A stretch of 64,000 nt of DNA from Alysiella crassa DSM 2578 (GCF_000745955.1 NZ_JQKH01000003.1:62001-126000); one strand, 5' to 3'; shown: positions 46,168 through 55,599, counted from the stretch's first letter. Notes: generated by a model from the sequence alone, not told the origin. Made by a program: numbers and translations.

Positions 46168-46253
46168 AATCATGATTTAGGCAGCCTGAACGCGTTTTCA
46201 GGCTGCCTTGATGATATAATTCTTTCTTTCCCACTTATGGCGCGAAAAATCAA

Positions 46254-46685
46254 ATGGCTGAAACTGTGATAAAAAAATCCGTACTCGTTTTGCACAGCGC
46301 GGAAAAAATGTTCCAACTGGTTGATACGGTGGAAGATTATCCAAAATTTCTCCCTTGGTATGGCAAAACGGAAGTGATTAGCCGTGAAAACAATGAGTTA
46401 AAAGCGCGATTGTATATGGATTACATGGGCGTGAACCAATCGTTTGCCACGCACAATCACAATACGCCGCCCACGCATATTCGCATGGATTTGCTTGATG
46501 GACCGTTCAAATCGCTGTATGGCACATGGACGTTTGTGCCTTTGGGCGATGATTGCCAAATTCAATTTGAGTTGCACTATGAATTAACAGGTTTGTTGAG
46601 CCGCTTGATTAGCCCCGTGTTTAGCGTGGTAACCAATAAATTGGTGGACGCATTTATTCAAGAAGCGAATCGCCGTTATGCCTAA
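46254..46685 (+). CDS. ratA: RatA/CoqX-family START-domain protein
   Basis: 143 residues of the SRPBCC superfamily. Motifs VLHSAEKMFQLVDTVEDYPKFLPWYGKTEVISR and FELHYELTGLLSRLISPVFSVVTNKLVDAFIQEANRRY are those of the RatA/YfjG group, annotated as a ribosome-association toxin or a coenzyme-Q binding protein. It overlaps rnfH by 8 bases. No Shine-Dalgarno is obvious; TATAAT lies 34 bases upstream. Confidence 0.9.
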   Translation: MAETVIKKSVLVLHSAEKMFQLVDTVEDYPKFLPWYGKTEVISRENNELKARLYMDYMGVNQSFATHNHNTPPTHIRMDLLDGPFKSLYGTWTFVPLGDDCQIQFELHYELTGLLSRLISPVFSVVTNKLVDAFIQEANRRYA

Positions 46686-46944
46686 TATTGAACTCGCTTA
46701 TGGACACGCCGACCGCCAAGCACTCTACCGTTTTACGGTGGCAGACGGCACAACGGCGCGGCAGGCAGTCGCACAAAGCCCCGTATTGCAAGATTTTCCC
46801 GAAGCCGATGTGAACGCGCCTGTGGGCATATTCGGCAAAATCGTGAAAGACGATACGGTGTTGCACGATGGCGACCGCGTGGAATTGTACCGCCCTTTGC
46901 TCGCCGACCCGAAAGAAGCGCGGCGCAAACGGGTGAAAAAATAA
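46678..46944 (+). CDS. RnfH family protein (RatB)
   Basis: 88 residues, ubiquitin-like fold family UPF0125. Contains the RnfH pattern IELAYGHADRQALYRFTVADGTTARQAVAQS, DAPVGIFGKIVKDDTVLHDGDRVELYRPLLADPKEARRKR. The start overlaps ratA by 8 bases; this ratA-rnfH pairing is conserved. Function is not established. Confidence 0.92.
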   Translation: MPNIELAYGHADRQALYRFTVADGTTARQAVAQSPVLQDFPEADVNAPVGIFGKIVKDDTVLHDGDRVELYRPLLADPKEARRKRVKK

Positions 46945-46945
46945 A

Positions 46946-47079
46946 TTCAGGCAGCCTTTCAGTACACGACAATTTTTTGAAGTTACCGCAAACCTGTCTC
47001 CTCCCCCGCCAGATAGGGGAGGAGACAGGTTTCAGGCAGCTCAAAGATTTTTGTCGCGTACTGTAAGGCAGCCTGAAAA
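46946..47079. repeat. Modular palindromic element, copy F with a short hairpin core
   Basis: Arms AGTACACGACAA and TTTGTCGCGTACTG with flanking DUS copies, as in A. The core is a different hairpin: AACCTGTCTCCTCCCC / GGGGAGGAGACAGGTT. It starts two bases after the rnfH stop and ends 20 bases before the pth ATG. Confidence 0.8.
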
Positions 47080-47098
47080 TAAAAAAGTGAATTAAAAT

Positions 47099-47671
47099 AT
47101 GACGATAAAATTGATAGTCGGTTTGGGCAACCCAACGGCGGAATACGAACACACGCGCCACAACGCAGGTTTTTGGTTGATAGACGAATTGGCGTGGCAA
47201 TGGAAAGTCAGTTTGCGCGAAGAAAAAAAATTTTTTGGCGAAGTGGCACGCGCCAGTTACAATGGCGCAGATGTTTGGCTATTGAAACCAAATACTTATA
47301 TGAATTTGTCGGGTAAGGCGGTGGCGGCATTGGCGCAATTTTACAAAATTCAGCCCAATGAGATTTTGGTGGCGCACGATGAATTGGACATTGCCTGTGG
47401 CAAAATCCGTTTCAAACTCGGCGGCGGCAACGGCGGACACAATGGTTTAAAAGACATTCAGGCGAAATTGGGGACGGCGGATTTTTACCGTTTGCGCTTG
47501 GGCATTGGACACCCTGGCGACCGCAATTTGGTGGTGGGCTTTGTGCTGAACAAACCGAGCGCGGCGGAACGTGAATTGGTGGACAACAGCATCGCAAAAT
47601 CATTGACCGAATTGCCCAATATTTTAGACGGTAAATTGGAAGAAGCGGTTCGCGCTTTGCACAGTTATTAA
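47099..47671 (+). CDS. pth: Peptidyl-tRNA hydrolase
   Basis: Recycles peptidyl-tRNA released during translation. 190 residues. Catalytic His21 in [11 protein letters not shown], Asn in [10 protein letters not shown], Asp in LVAHDELDI, and [13 protein letters not shown]. Typical length and order. It is preceded closely by palindromic element F, with no evident promoter. The DUF3460 gene follows. Confidence 0.97.
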   Translation: MTIKLIVGLGNPTAEYEHTRHNAGFWLIDELAWQWKVSLREEKKFFGEVARASYNGADVWLLKPNTYMNLSGKAVAALAQFYKIQPNEILVAHDELDIACGKIRFKLGGGNGGHNGLKDIQAKLGTADFYRLRLGIGHPGDRNLVVGFVLNKPSAAERELVDNSIAKSLTELPNILDGKLEEAVRALHSY

Positions 47672-47728
47672 CTATTGAATTTCAGGCTGCCTGAAAATAA
47701 ATTTCCCTTTCAAAACAAGGATTTTAAA

Positions 47729-47917
47729 ATGTACTATAATTATCAATCAGATACCACTCAATTCTTAAACGAATTTTTGGAACAACACCCCGAAGAAGCC
47801 GAACAGCGTTTGAAAAATCGCCATTTGCTGTGGGACGTGGAATTGAATCCCGAAGAACAAGCAGGTTTTGAAGCAGCCAAATTGCCGAAAAAACCGTATG
47901 CGTATCAACCTGATTAA
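47729..47917 (+). CDS. DUF3460 family small protein
   Basis: 62 residues: MYYNYQSDTTQFLNEFLEQH... ending in KPYAYQPD, the hallmark of DUF3460. Start 47729 follows AAGG by 8 bases; an upstream in-frame start reads a DUS and is rejected. Typical of Neisseriaceae and Burkholderiales. Function unknown; possibly cotranscribed with pth. Confidence 0.85.
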   Translation: MYYNYQSDTTQFLNEFLEQHPEEAEQRLKNRHLLWDVELNPEEQAGFEAAKLPKKPYAYQPD

Positions 47918-47938
47918 TTGGATTTTTTCAATCAAAAT

Positions 47939-47967
47939 GGGCAGATTGTTATCTGCCTATTTTTTTC
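47939..47967 (+). terminator. Intrinsic terminator after the DUF3460 gene
   Basis: GGCAGAT, loop TGTT, ATCTGCC, followed by a T7 run that runs into a DUS. Confidence 0.85.
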
Positions 47968-48014
47968 AGGCTGCCTGAAAATCTAAATTTCACATCAATT
48001 CAATTCTCAACAAT

Positions 48015-48683
48015 ATGACCGTTCAAGCCCCACAATTTTCCCCCGAATTACTGCATTATTTACGCGACATCAGCACGGCTGAGCCGCCGATTTTGGCGCA
48101 AATCCGCGCCGATATTACCGCTCACCGTCTTGGCAAAATGGCGATTGCGCCCGAACAGGCTGCCTTATTAACGTGGCTGGCAAAATTGATAAACACAAAA
48201 AAATATTTGGAAATCGGCACATTCACGGGCTACAGCAGCACGGCGATGGCGTTGGCGTTGCCTGATGAAGCGCGGCTGGTGTGTTGTGATATTAATGTTA
48301 CCTTTACCGATTGGGCGCGTGATTATTGGCAACGCGCTGGTGTGGCGCACAAAATCGCGCTGCATTTGCAGCCTGCCATCATCACCATGGACGAATTATT
48401 GGCAAATGGTGAAGCGGAAACCTTTGATTTTGCATTGATTGATGCGGATAAACCGCCCACGCCGCATTATTTTGAACGCTGCCTGAAATTGGTGCGGCGC
48501 GGTGGGTTGATTGCGTTGGATAATATGTTATTGGGCGGTAGGGTAATGGGTGAGCCACAGGATAATAGTCCGCCCAGCCATGCGATTTTGCGTGAATTTA
48601 ATGCGCGTTTGGCGGCTGATGAGCGGGTGGAAACGCTGGTTTTGCCTTTGGGCGATGGGCTGACTTTGGTACGGAAAAAATAA
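48015..48683 (+). CDS. Class I SAM-dependent O-methyltransferase
   Basis: 222 residues of the catechol/caffeoyl-CoA O-methyltransferase-like family (OMT-3). The SAM motif I YLEIGTFTGYSSTAMALALP is at about 67-86, followed by VCCDIN (acidic loop), then FDFALIDADKPPTPHYFE with the metal-binding Asp, and LIALDNMLLGGRV. The substrate is unknown. A DUS pair flanks the gene. AG-poor upstream region; start by family length. Confidence 0.88.
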   Translation: MTVQAPQFSPELLHYLRDISTAEPPILAQIRADITAHRLGKMAIAPEQAALLTWLAKLINTKKYLEIGTFTGYSSTAMALALPDEARLVCCDINVTFTDWARDYWQRAGVAHKIALHLQPAIITMDELLANGEAETFDFALIDADKPPTPHYFERCLKLVRRGGLIALDNMLLGGRVMGEPQDNSPPSHAILREFNARLAADERVETLVLPLGDGLTLVRKK

Positions 48684-48835
48684 TTTCAGGCTGCCTGACA
48701 GTACACGACAAAACTCATGTAGGGTGCGTATTACGCACCGAATTTATCAAGTGATTTGAATGATTTGGTGCGTGGTACGCACCCTACATTTTAGGTGTTG
48801 GTAAAAATTGTCGTGTACCGAAAGGCAGCCTGAAA
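48684..48835. repeat. Modular palindromic element, standard copy D
   Basis: Same architecture as A-C: DUS, AGTACACGACAA arm, core GTAGGGTGCGTATTACGCACC, AT centre, inverted core and arm, DUS. It begins right after the methyltransferase stop. Confidence 0.85.
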
Positions 48836-48938
48836 ATCTAAAATTCTATGACAATCATAAAATAAATCTGTGTGCCAACACGCATGTCTATCTAATGATA
48901 TACTTTCGCATTTTCCGCATACACACAAGGATAGCATA

Positions 48939-49712
48939 ATGATGATTCCAGACGTGCAAAGCACGCAGGATTTGAGAAATACGCCCATTAATCAAGTGGG
49001 TATCAAAGATTTACGTTTCCCCATTCGCGTGCATTCGCAGGACGGCACGCAAAGCACGGTGGCACGTTTGACCATGACCGTGTTTTTGCCTGCCGAGCAA
49101 AAGGGTACGCATATGTCGCGTTTTGTGGCGTTGATGGAGGAGCAAACGGCGGCGATTGATTTTGATGAATTGCGCCGTTTAACAGGGGAAATGTTGCAGC
49201 GATTGGATTCGCATTCGGGCAAAATCAGCGTGTCGTTTCCCTTTTTCCGCCAAAAAACCGCGCCAATTTCGGGGATTAAATCGCTGTTGGATTATGATGT
49301 AACGCTTTGTGGCGAAATCAAAAATGGCGAATACGCGTATCGTTTGAAAGTGCTGATTCCTGTAACGAGTTTGTGTCCGTGTTCCAAAGAAATTTCGCAA
49401 TATGGGGCGCACAATCAGCGTTCACACGTTACTTTGAGTTTGCAATGTTCGGCGGACGTGGCGATTGAGGAAGTGATTGATTTGGTTGAAAATCAAGCAT
49501 CTTGTCAATTATATGGTTTGCTCAAACGCCCCGATGAGAAATATGTTACCGAAAAAGCGTATGAAAATCCGAAGTTTGTGGAAGATATGGTACGTGATAT
49601 TGCGGTGGCATTGCGTTCGGACAGTCGTGTGCAAGCGTTTGAAGTGGAAAGTGAAAATTTTGAATCCATTCACAATCATTCGGCGTATGCGGTAATTACT
49701 TATCCATCTTGA
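48939..49712 (+). CDS. folE2: GTP cyclohydrolase I type IB
   Basis: Zinc-independent alternative to FolE for the first step of folate (and some pterin) synthesis. 257 residues from the ATG at 48939 with AAGGATAG upstream; an in-frame earlier start would need an unconserved leader. Motifs: VGIKDLRFPIRV, TVFLPAEQKGTHMSRFVALMEE, LCPCSKEISQYGAHNQRSHVTL with the Cys residues, and ESIHNHSAYAVI. Often regulated by Zur; no convincing Zur box was seen here. Convergent with narK across a DUS terminator. Confidence 0.94.
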   Translation: MMIPDVQSTQDLRNTPINQVGIKDLRFPIRVHSQDGTQSTVARLTMTVFLPAEQKGTHMSRFVALMEEQTAAIDFDELRRLTGEMLQRLDSHSGKISVSFPFFRQKTAPISGIKSLLDYDVTLCGEIKNGEYAYRLKVLIPVTSLCPCSKEISQYGAHNQRSHVTLSLQCSADVAIEEVIDLVENQASCQLYGLLKRPDEKYVTEKAYENPKFVEDMVRDIAVALRSDSRVQAFEVESENFESIHNHSAYAVITYPS

Positions 49713-49723
49713 TAATTGGATTA

Positions 49724-49762
49724 AATCAGGCAGCCTGAAAATGTTTTTCAGGCTGCCTGATT
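49724..49762. terminator. Bidirectional DUS terminator, folE2 / narK
   Basis: AATCAGGCAGCCTGAAAA with a TG loop and its inverse, flanked by T/A runs, between convergent genes. Confidence 0.85.
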
Positions 49763-49783
49763 ATTTTTTGAATTCACTATCAA

Positions 49784-51166
49784 TTAACATTTGGCTTCTG
49801 CGCCATTGCGGGCGTAATACCACCAATTCAACGCCAAGCAAATCGTGTAAAACACAATAAAACCAATAAACGCCCCCATCACACTGCCTGAAACATCAAT
49901 GGACAAACTGTAGCTTTTCGGAATGAAAAAACCGCCGTATGCCGCAAACGCGCCTGTGAAACCTGCGACCGCCGCGCCTTCTTTGGTGGCGTTCAAACGC
50001 GCTTGTTCGGGCGATACCAAGCCTTGTTCGGCGTATTTTTGGTGTTGATTCAGGAAAATCACGGGGATTTGCATAAAGGTTGAGCCGTTGCCCAAACCCG
50101 TGAGTGCAAATAATGCGACAAAACAAGCAAAAAAGCCCCAGAAATTACCGCCTTGACCATTGCTGGGCAAAAAGAAAATCACGCCCATCACGGCTAAAAT
50201 CATGCCAATAAAAACGATTTGGGTAACTTTTGCGCCACTTTTGATTTTGTCTGACCAAATGCCGCCAATGGGTCGTGCCAACGCGCTCACCAGTGGCCCT
50301 ACGAAAGCATATTTCACAGGGTCTATGCCTGTAAACTGGCTTTTGGTCAGCAGCGCAAAGCCTGCCGCAAAACCCAAAAATGAACCAAATGTGCCTAAAT
50401 AAATAATGCACATAATCCAATTGTGTTTGCGTTTGAAAATAATGGCTTGTTCTTTGAAACTGGCTTTCGCGTCTGCCAAATCATTCATACCAAACCATGC
50501 GGCAAGGGTCGCCAATAAAATAAACGGCACCCAGATAAAACCTGCGTTTTGCAACCAAATTTGTTTGGTAACATCGCCTTTTGTCCACGTTTGCGCTTCG
50601 CCGCCGAGTGCGCCAAACACGCCTGCGGTAATAATCAATGGCACCACAAATTGCACCACCGATACACCCAAATTGCCCAAACCTGCGTTTAAACCCAATG
50701 CTGTGCCTTTTTCGGCTTTGGGGAAGAAAAAGCTAATATTTGCCATACTGGACGAGAAATTACCCCCGCCAAAACCACACAATAGGGCAAGAATCACCAT
50801 CGTGGAGTAAGCAGTCGTATTGTCCTGCACAGCAAAACCCAAACCAATCGCAGGCAGCAGCAAACTGGCGGTGGAAATGGTTGTCCATTTGCGCCCACCA
50901 AATACGGGTACCATAAACGAGTAAAAAATCCGCAAAGTCGCACCCGATAAAGCGGGTAGGGCGGCGAGCCAAAACAGTTGGCTTTCGGTGTATTTGAAGC
51001 CGATATTGGGCAAATTCACCACCGCTACGCTCCACACTTGCCAAATGGCAAAGGCGAGCAATAGGGCGGGAATGGAAATCCATAGATTGCGTTTTGCGAT
51101 TTTTTTGCCTGTGGATTGCCAGAATTCTGGGTTTTCAGGCTGCCAGTGAGTGATGATTTTGGACAT
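49784..51166 (-). CDS. NarK-type nitrate/nitrite transporter, NarK2 subgroup
   Basis: 460 residues, 12 TM helices of the major facilitator superfamily. The N-terminus reads MSKIITHWQPENPEFWQSTG, the typical NarK/NarU opening. Nitrate signature motifs GGNFSSSMANISFFFPKAEKGTALGLNAGLGNLG and FALTGLGNGSTFMQIPVIF are present. Likely a nitrate/nitrite antiporter. AAGG lies 12 bases before the ATG. It is 161 bases downstream of a NarK1-type gene; paralogues of both kinds are common in denitrifiers. Regulated presumably by the NarX/NarL-type pair; no narGHJI is seen in the window. Confidence 0.92.
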   Translation of the reverse strand: MSKIITHWQPENPEFWQSTGKKIAKRNLWISIPALLLAFAIWQVWSVAVVNLPNIGFKYTESQLFWLAALPALSGATLRIFYSFMVPVFGGRKWTTISTASLLLPAIGLGFAVQDNTTAYSTMVILALLCGFGGGNFSSSMANISFFFPKAEKGTALGLNAGLGNLGVSVVQFVVPLIITAGVFGALGGEAQTWTKGDVTKQIWLQNAGFIWVPFILLATLAAWFGMNDLADAKASFKEQAIIFKRKHNWIMCIIYLGTFGSFLGFAAGFALLTKSQFTGIDPVKYAFVGPLVSALARPIGGIWSDKIKSGAKVTQIVFIGMILAVMGVIFFLPSNGQGGNFWGFFACFVALFALTGLGNGSTFMQIPVIFLNQHQKYAEQGLVSPEQARLNATKEGAAVAGFTGAFAAYGGFFIPKSYSLSIDVSGSVMGAFIGFIVFYTICLALNWWYYARNGAEAKC

Positions 51167-51327
51167 AGTTTTGTTTAACCTTAATTTGTGTCGTATAAGA
51201 AATTTTTAGACTGCCTTTGTTGTGTGCACGATTTGAATTTGGTGTTTCAAAAATTATTGTGTACTTTCAGGCTGCCTTATTTTTGTAGGGTAGTGAAAGG
51301 CTGCCTGAAAATAATTTTTGATTGATT
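51167..51327. other. Gap between the two narK genes, with an arm-only palindrome
   Basis: Includes AGTACACAATAA-like and ATTTTTGTAGGGTAGTG arms between two DUS copies (51265-51310), resembling the remnants of both arm types. No gene is seen. Confidence 0.5.
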
Positions 51328-52551
51328 TTATTGATGTTTTTTACCTTTGAATGAGAAGTGCATCCAAATCAAAGACACGCACACGCAACCATACAGCAGC
51401 ATAAACGCGGTAGAGCGCACGCCCGTCCAGTCCAGCAACGCACCAAACATAATCGGCAACAAGAAACCACCCAAACCACCTGCCAAACCCACCGCACCCG
51501 AAACCGCACCAATATTGTCGGGATAATCATTTGCCACAAATTTAAATACCGAAGCCTTACCCACCGCCATCGCAATCCCTGCGGCAAACATCAAAATAGT
51601 AAACACCACCACATTCAAATGAATATGGAAAGACAAATCGCCTTTACTGCCATGAATGGTAAAATTCGTGTCTGGGTAAGACAAAATAAAGAAGCACACC
51701 CACAACACCCACATCACGCCCCACGTTACCTTGTATGCGCCGTATTTATCTGACAAATAGCCGCCCAATGCACGCAACACGCCTCCAGGTAAAGAGAAAC
51801 ACGCCGCCAAAAACGCCGCTTGCTGCATACTCAATTGATATTCATCAATATAATATTTGGTCATCCACAAAGCCAATGCCACATAACCACCAAATACCAC
51901 TGAATAATATTGGCTGTAACGCAAGACACCAGGGTCGGTCAATAACAATAATTGCTCTTTTAATGATGATTTTGATGACACCACATGTTTGGGGTCGTGA
52001 TAACTGAAAAACCAAAATGCAATTGCTGTTGCCAACATGATGGCAGCGTACACATTGGGCACTATTGTCCAACCACCTAAAGCAATTAGGCTGGGCGCAA
52101 GAAATTTATTAATCGCGCTGCCCGCATTACCCGCACCAAAAACACCCATTGCAAAACCTTGCTGCTCTTTCGGAAACCAACGCGCCACATACGGCGTACC
52201 CACCGAAAACGAACCACCCGCCAAACCCATCATCAAGCCAATAATCAGAAAATGCCAATATTGAGTGGCGTATTGCATGGCAAAAATCGCAGGTGCACTC
52301 AACAACATCAGCACAAACATCACAATGCGCCCACCAAATTTATCCGTCCAAATCCCCAAAGGCACACGAATCAGCGAACCCGATAGCACAGGCAAAGCGG
52401 CAAGAAAGCCAAATTCAGTTTCATTTAAACCCAATTGTTTTTTAATTGGAATGCCGACCACCGCCAACATCATCCAAATCATAAAACAAACGGTAAAAGC
52501 CACCGTGCTGGAAGTCAGCACCGCATAGCGTTTATATTGTTCGGAAGCCAT
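51328..52551 (-). CDS. NarK1-type nitrate transporter
   Basis: 407 residues with 12 TM helices. Nitrate signature motifs at AGGSFSVGTPYVARWFPKEQQGFAMGVFGAGNAG and AVSGAVGLAGGLGGFLLPIMFG. The MFS motif RIPLG-like RVPLGIWTDKFGGR is present. NarK1 proteins are usually proton-nitrate symporters. AAGGG precedes the ATG (GATAAGGGTCAAAAAATG). Together with the NarK2-type gene it forms an apparent two-gene unit, separate from the nitrate reductase genes. Confidence 0.9.
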   Translation of the reverse strand: MASEQYKRYAVLTSSTVAFTVCFMIWMMLAVVGIPIKKQLGLNETEFGFLAALPVLSGSLIRVPLGIWTDKFGGRIVMFVLMLLSAPAIFAMQYATQYWHFLIIGLMMGLAGGSFSVGTPYVARWFPKEQQGFAMGVFGAGNAGSAINKFLAPSLIALGGWTIVPNVYAAIMLATAIAFWFFSYHDPKHVVSSKSSLKEQLLLLTDPGVLRYSQYYSVVFGGYVALALWMTKYYIDEYQLSMQQAAFLAACFSLPGGVLRALGGYLSDKYGAYKVTWGVMWVLWVCFFILSYPDTNFTIHGSKGDLSFHIHLNVVVFTILMFAAGIAMAVGKASVFKFVANDYPDNIGAVSGAVGLAGGLGGFLLPIMFGALLDWTGVRSTAFMLLYGCVCVSLIWMHFSFKGKKHQ

Positions 52552-52554
52552 TTT

Positions 52555-52568
52555 TTGACCCTTATCAA
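52555..52568 (-). promoter_or_regulatory. FNR-like palindrome overlapping the narK1 ribosome-binding site
   Basis: TTGAT-AAGG-GTCAA on the minus strand matches TTGAT-N4-ATCAA at nine of ten positions. The central AAGG is also the Shine-Dalgarno, and the site ends four bases before the ATG. The position is unusual for an activator and may be coincidence. Confidence 0.3.
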
Positions 52569-52812
52569 AATTATTAAGATGAAATAAACAGGCATTAAAT
52601 TACGCTTATCTTCACTTGGGCGCATTCTCTTGAAGTTTGTAGGGTTAAATTATTTTGGCGTAGTGGGGTAAGCCAAAAGGAGTATTCAGGCTGCCTTTTG
52701 ATATTCGGATTGATATTCGGAAATCATATTGCAGGCAGCCTGAAATTCCCAAATGTGCATTTTGATAGTACACTCAAGTTTTTTCATTTACTGAATTAGA
52801 TTAATTGTCAAA

Positions 52813-54348
52813 ATGTCCATCAATCTTTATCCCCAATACCATGATTATTTAAGCAAAATTCTCACATCTTCCGTGTACGATGTGGCTGATGAAACTCCAT
52901 TGGATTTTGCAGCAAATTTATCGCGCCGTTTAAACAATAAAATTTATTTGAAACGTGAAGATTTGCAACCCGTGTTTTCCTTCAAAATTCGCGGCGCGTA
53001 CAACAAAATGGCGCGGCTGCCTGAACACGTTTTGCAAAAAGGCGTGATTACCGCCAGCGCAGGAAATCACGCACAAGGTGTGGCTTTGTCGGCGCAAAAA
53101 CTGGGTTGTGCCGCCACCATCGTCATGCCCGAAACCACGCCGCAAATCAAAATAGACGCGGTGCGCGCGCGTGGCGGCAATGTCGTGTTGGCAGGCGTGT
53201 CCTACAATGACGCATACGACCACGCCATGAAACTGGTTGCTGAAAGCGGTTTGACCTATATTCCGCCGTTTGACGACCCCGATGTGATTGCAGGACAAGG
53301 CACGGTGGGCATGGAAATTGCCCGCCAACACGCCAAGCCCATTCACGCTGTTTTTGTGCCGATTGGTGGTGGTGGTTTGGCGGCGGGCGTGGCGGCGTTT
53401 ATTAAACAAGTTCGCCCTGAAATCAAAGTCATCGGTGTGCAAACCAATGACAGTTGCGCGATGAAAGTTTCCCTAGCCGCCGACAAACGGGTGGCATTAA
53501 AAGACGTGGGTTTATTTGCCGATGGCACGGCGGTGAAATTGGTGGGCGAAGAAACCTTTAAACTCTGCCGCGATTTATTAGACGACATTATTACGGTGGA
53601 CACAGACGCGGTGTGTGGCGCATTAAAAGACATTTTTGATGACACGCGCAGCATTTGCGAACCTGCTGGCGCATTGGCATTAGCGGGTTTGAAAACCTAT
53701 GTGTCGCGCAATCATACGGAACAGGAAACTCTAGTTGCGATTACATCGGGTGCGAATATGAATTTCCACCGTTTGCGCCATGTGTCCGAACGCAGCGAAT
53801 TGGGCGAAGGGCATGAAGCGATTTTTGCCGTGTCCATTCCAGAACGCGCAGGCAGCTTCCGTGATTTTGTGAATGTGTTGAAATTGCGTAATATCACCGA
53901 ATTTAACTACCGTTATGGCGATGAACAGGTGGCGCATATTTTTGTTGGCATTCAAACACAGGGCGCGGCAGACCGTGAGAAAATCGGTGCAGATTTTCAG
54001 GCTGCCCAGTTGCCCTACATTGATTTGAGCAACGATGAAATGGCAAAAGTGCATTTGCGTTACATGGTGGGTGGGCGCACGCATAAAGTGCAAAATGAAC
54101 GATTGATTAGTTTTGAGTTTCCCGAACGCCCACAGGCTTTGGCAAACTTTTTGAACAATATGCACAGCGATTGGAATATTACCCTGTTTCACTATCGCAA
54201 TCACGGCGCGGATTATGGGCGCGTGTTGGTGGGGATTGATGTGCCAGAATCGGATTATGCGGCGTTTGATACGTTTTTAGATAATTTGGGTTACGCGTTT
54301 GAAGAACAAACGGAAAATGCGGCGTATCAATTGTTTTTGGCTTCGTAA
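52813..54348 (+). CDS. ilvA: Threonine ammonia-lyase, biosynthetic
   Basis: First step of isoleucine synthesis. 511 residues. PLP lysine in FSFKIRGAYNKM (Lys about 57), SAGNHAQGVALSAQ, the glycine loop PIGGGGLAAGVA, and a C-terminal pair of ACT-like regulatory domains (PERAGSFRDFVNVL and FPERPQALANFL) for feedback by isoleucine. A DUS inside the coding sequence is read as DFQAAQLP. Standard length. Confidence 0.97.
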   Translation: MSINLYPQYHDYLSKILTSSVYDVADETPLDFAANLSRRLNNKIYLKREDLQPVFSFKIRGAYNKMARLPEHVLQKGVITASAGNHAQGVALSAQKLGCAATIVMPETTPQIKIDAVRARGGNVVLAGVSYNDAYDHAMKLVAESGLTYIPPFDDPDVIAGQGTVGMEIARQHAKPIHAVFVPIGGGGLAAGVAAFIKQVRPEIKVIGVQTNDSCAMKVSLAADKRVALKDVGLFADGTAVKLVGEETFKLCRDLLDDIITVDTDAVCGALKDIFDDTRSICEPAGALALAGLKTYVSRNHTEQETLVAITSGANMNFHRLRHVSERSELGEGHEAIFAVSIPERAGSFRDFVNVLKLRNITEFNYRYGDEQVAHIFVGIQTQGAADREKIGADFQAAQLPYIDLSNDEMAKVHLRYMVGGRTHKVQNERLISFEFPERPQALANFLNNMHSDWNITLFHYRNHGADYGRVLVGIDVPESDYAAFDTFLDNLGYAFEEQTENAAYQLFLAS

Positions 54349-54352
54349 TATT

Positions 54353-54437
54353 TTTTCAGGCAGCCTGAACGTGCGCCACAAAACTCATGTAGGGTGTTGG
54401 TAAAAATTGTCGTGTAGGATAAGGCAGCCTGAAAAAT
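54353..54437. repeat. Deletion derivative of the palindromic element
   Basis: DUS, a CGCCACAAAACTCATGTAGGGTG left arm/core piece, then directly the right arm TTGTCGTGTAGG and a DUS: the AT centre and one core half are missing. It lies between ilvA and cysK. Confidence 0.75.
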
Positions 54438-54544
54438 GAAAAAGATATAACCACATCTTCTAAACCAAATGATGACACAATCTTTATCTATTCAAAGATT
54501 TGCGTTAAGATGATTAACCACAACGAAAACTGGAGTGAAATTTT

Positions 54545-55477
54545 ATGAACATTGCTAATAGTATTATTGATTTAATTGGTAACACCCCTTTGGTGCAATT
54601 AAACCGTTTGGCGGCGGATTTGCCTGCCAAAATTGCGGTGAAATTGGAATTTTTTAACCCTGGTAGCAGCGTGAAAGACCGCATTGCCGCCGCCATGATT
54701 GACGCCGCCGAAAAAGCAGGCAAAATCAATAAGCAAACCATTATTGTAGAGCCGACTTCGGGCAATACAGGCATTGGCTTGGCGATGGTATGCGCGGCAA
54801 AAGGCTATAAATTGGTGATTACCATGCCCGAGAGCATGAGCCAAGAGCGCAAAATGCTGTTGCGTGCCTATGGCGCGGAGCTGATTTTGACCCCAGCCGC
54901 CGAAGGCATGGGCGGTGCCATCGCCAAAGCAGAAGAATTGGTACGCGGCAACCCAGATGTGTATTTCCTGCCACAACAATTTGAAAATCCAGCTAATCCC
55001 GAAATTCATCGCCACACCACCGCCGAAGAAATTTGGCGCGATACCGATGGTCAAGTGGATATTTTTGTGGCTGGTGTGGGTACGGGCGGCACGGTTACGG
55101 GCGTGGGCGAAACTTTGAAAGCGAAAAAATCCAGCGTAAAAGTGTTTGCGGTTGAGCCTGAAGCTTCGCCTGTGTTGAGTGGTGGTCAAAAAGGGCCGCA
55201 CCCGATTCAAGGGATTGGTGCGGGTTTCGTGCCGAAAATTTTGAATACGGACGTGTATGATGGCGTGATTCAAGTGCCCAATGAAGCGGCGTTCAAAACG
55301 GCGCGCGAAATGGCAAGCAAAGAAGGGATTTTGGTGGGCATTTCTTCGGGTGCGGCGATTTGGTCGGCGTTGCAGTTGGCGGCGAAAGAAGAAAATGCGG
55401 GCAAATTGATTGTGGTGGTGTTGCCATCTTATGGCGAACGCTATTTGTCCACGCCTTTGTTTGCGGATTTGGCATAA
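54545..55477 (+). CDS. cysK: Cysteine synthase A
   Basis: O-acetylserine sulfhydrylase, last step of cysteine synthesis. 310 residues. PLP Lys44 in [23 protein letters not shown], the phosphate loop [13 protein letters not shown], and [15 protein letters not shown] precedes the ATG by 12 bases. Typical length. Confidence 0.96.
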   Translation: MNIANSIIDLIGNTPLVQLNRLAADLPAKIAVKLEFFNPGSSVKDRIAAAMIDAAEKAGKINKQTIIVEPTSGNTGIGLAMVCAAKGYKLVITMPESMSQERKMLLRAYGAELILTPAAEGMGGAIAKAEELVRGNPDVYFLPQQFENPANPEIHRHTTAEEIWRDTDGQVDIFVAGVGTGGTVTGVGETLKAKKSSVKVFAVEPEASPVLSGGQKGPHPIQGIGAGFVPKILNTDVYDGVIQVPNEAAFKTAREMASKEGILVGISSGAAIWSALQLAAKEENAGKLIVVVLPSYGERYLSTPLFADLA

Positions 55478-55599
55478 ATCGTTTATTTCAGGCAGCCTGA
55501 AATGTGATATACCGCATTTTTTATCACATTTTGGGTTAAATTGGGCGTAAAATTGTTATTTGTCAATTCTTTACCCTAATTGCCCCAAATAATATCTTA

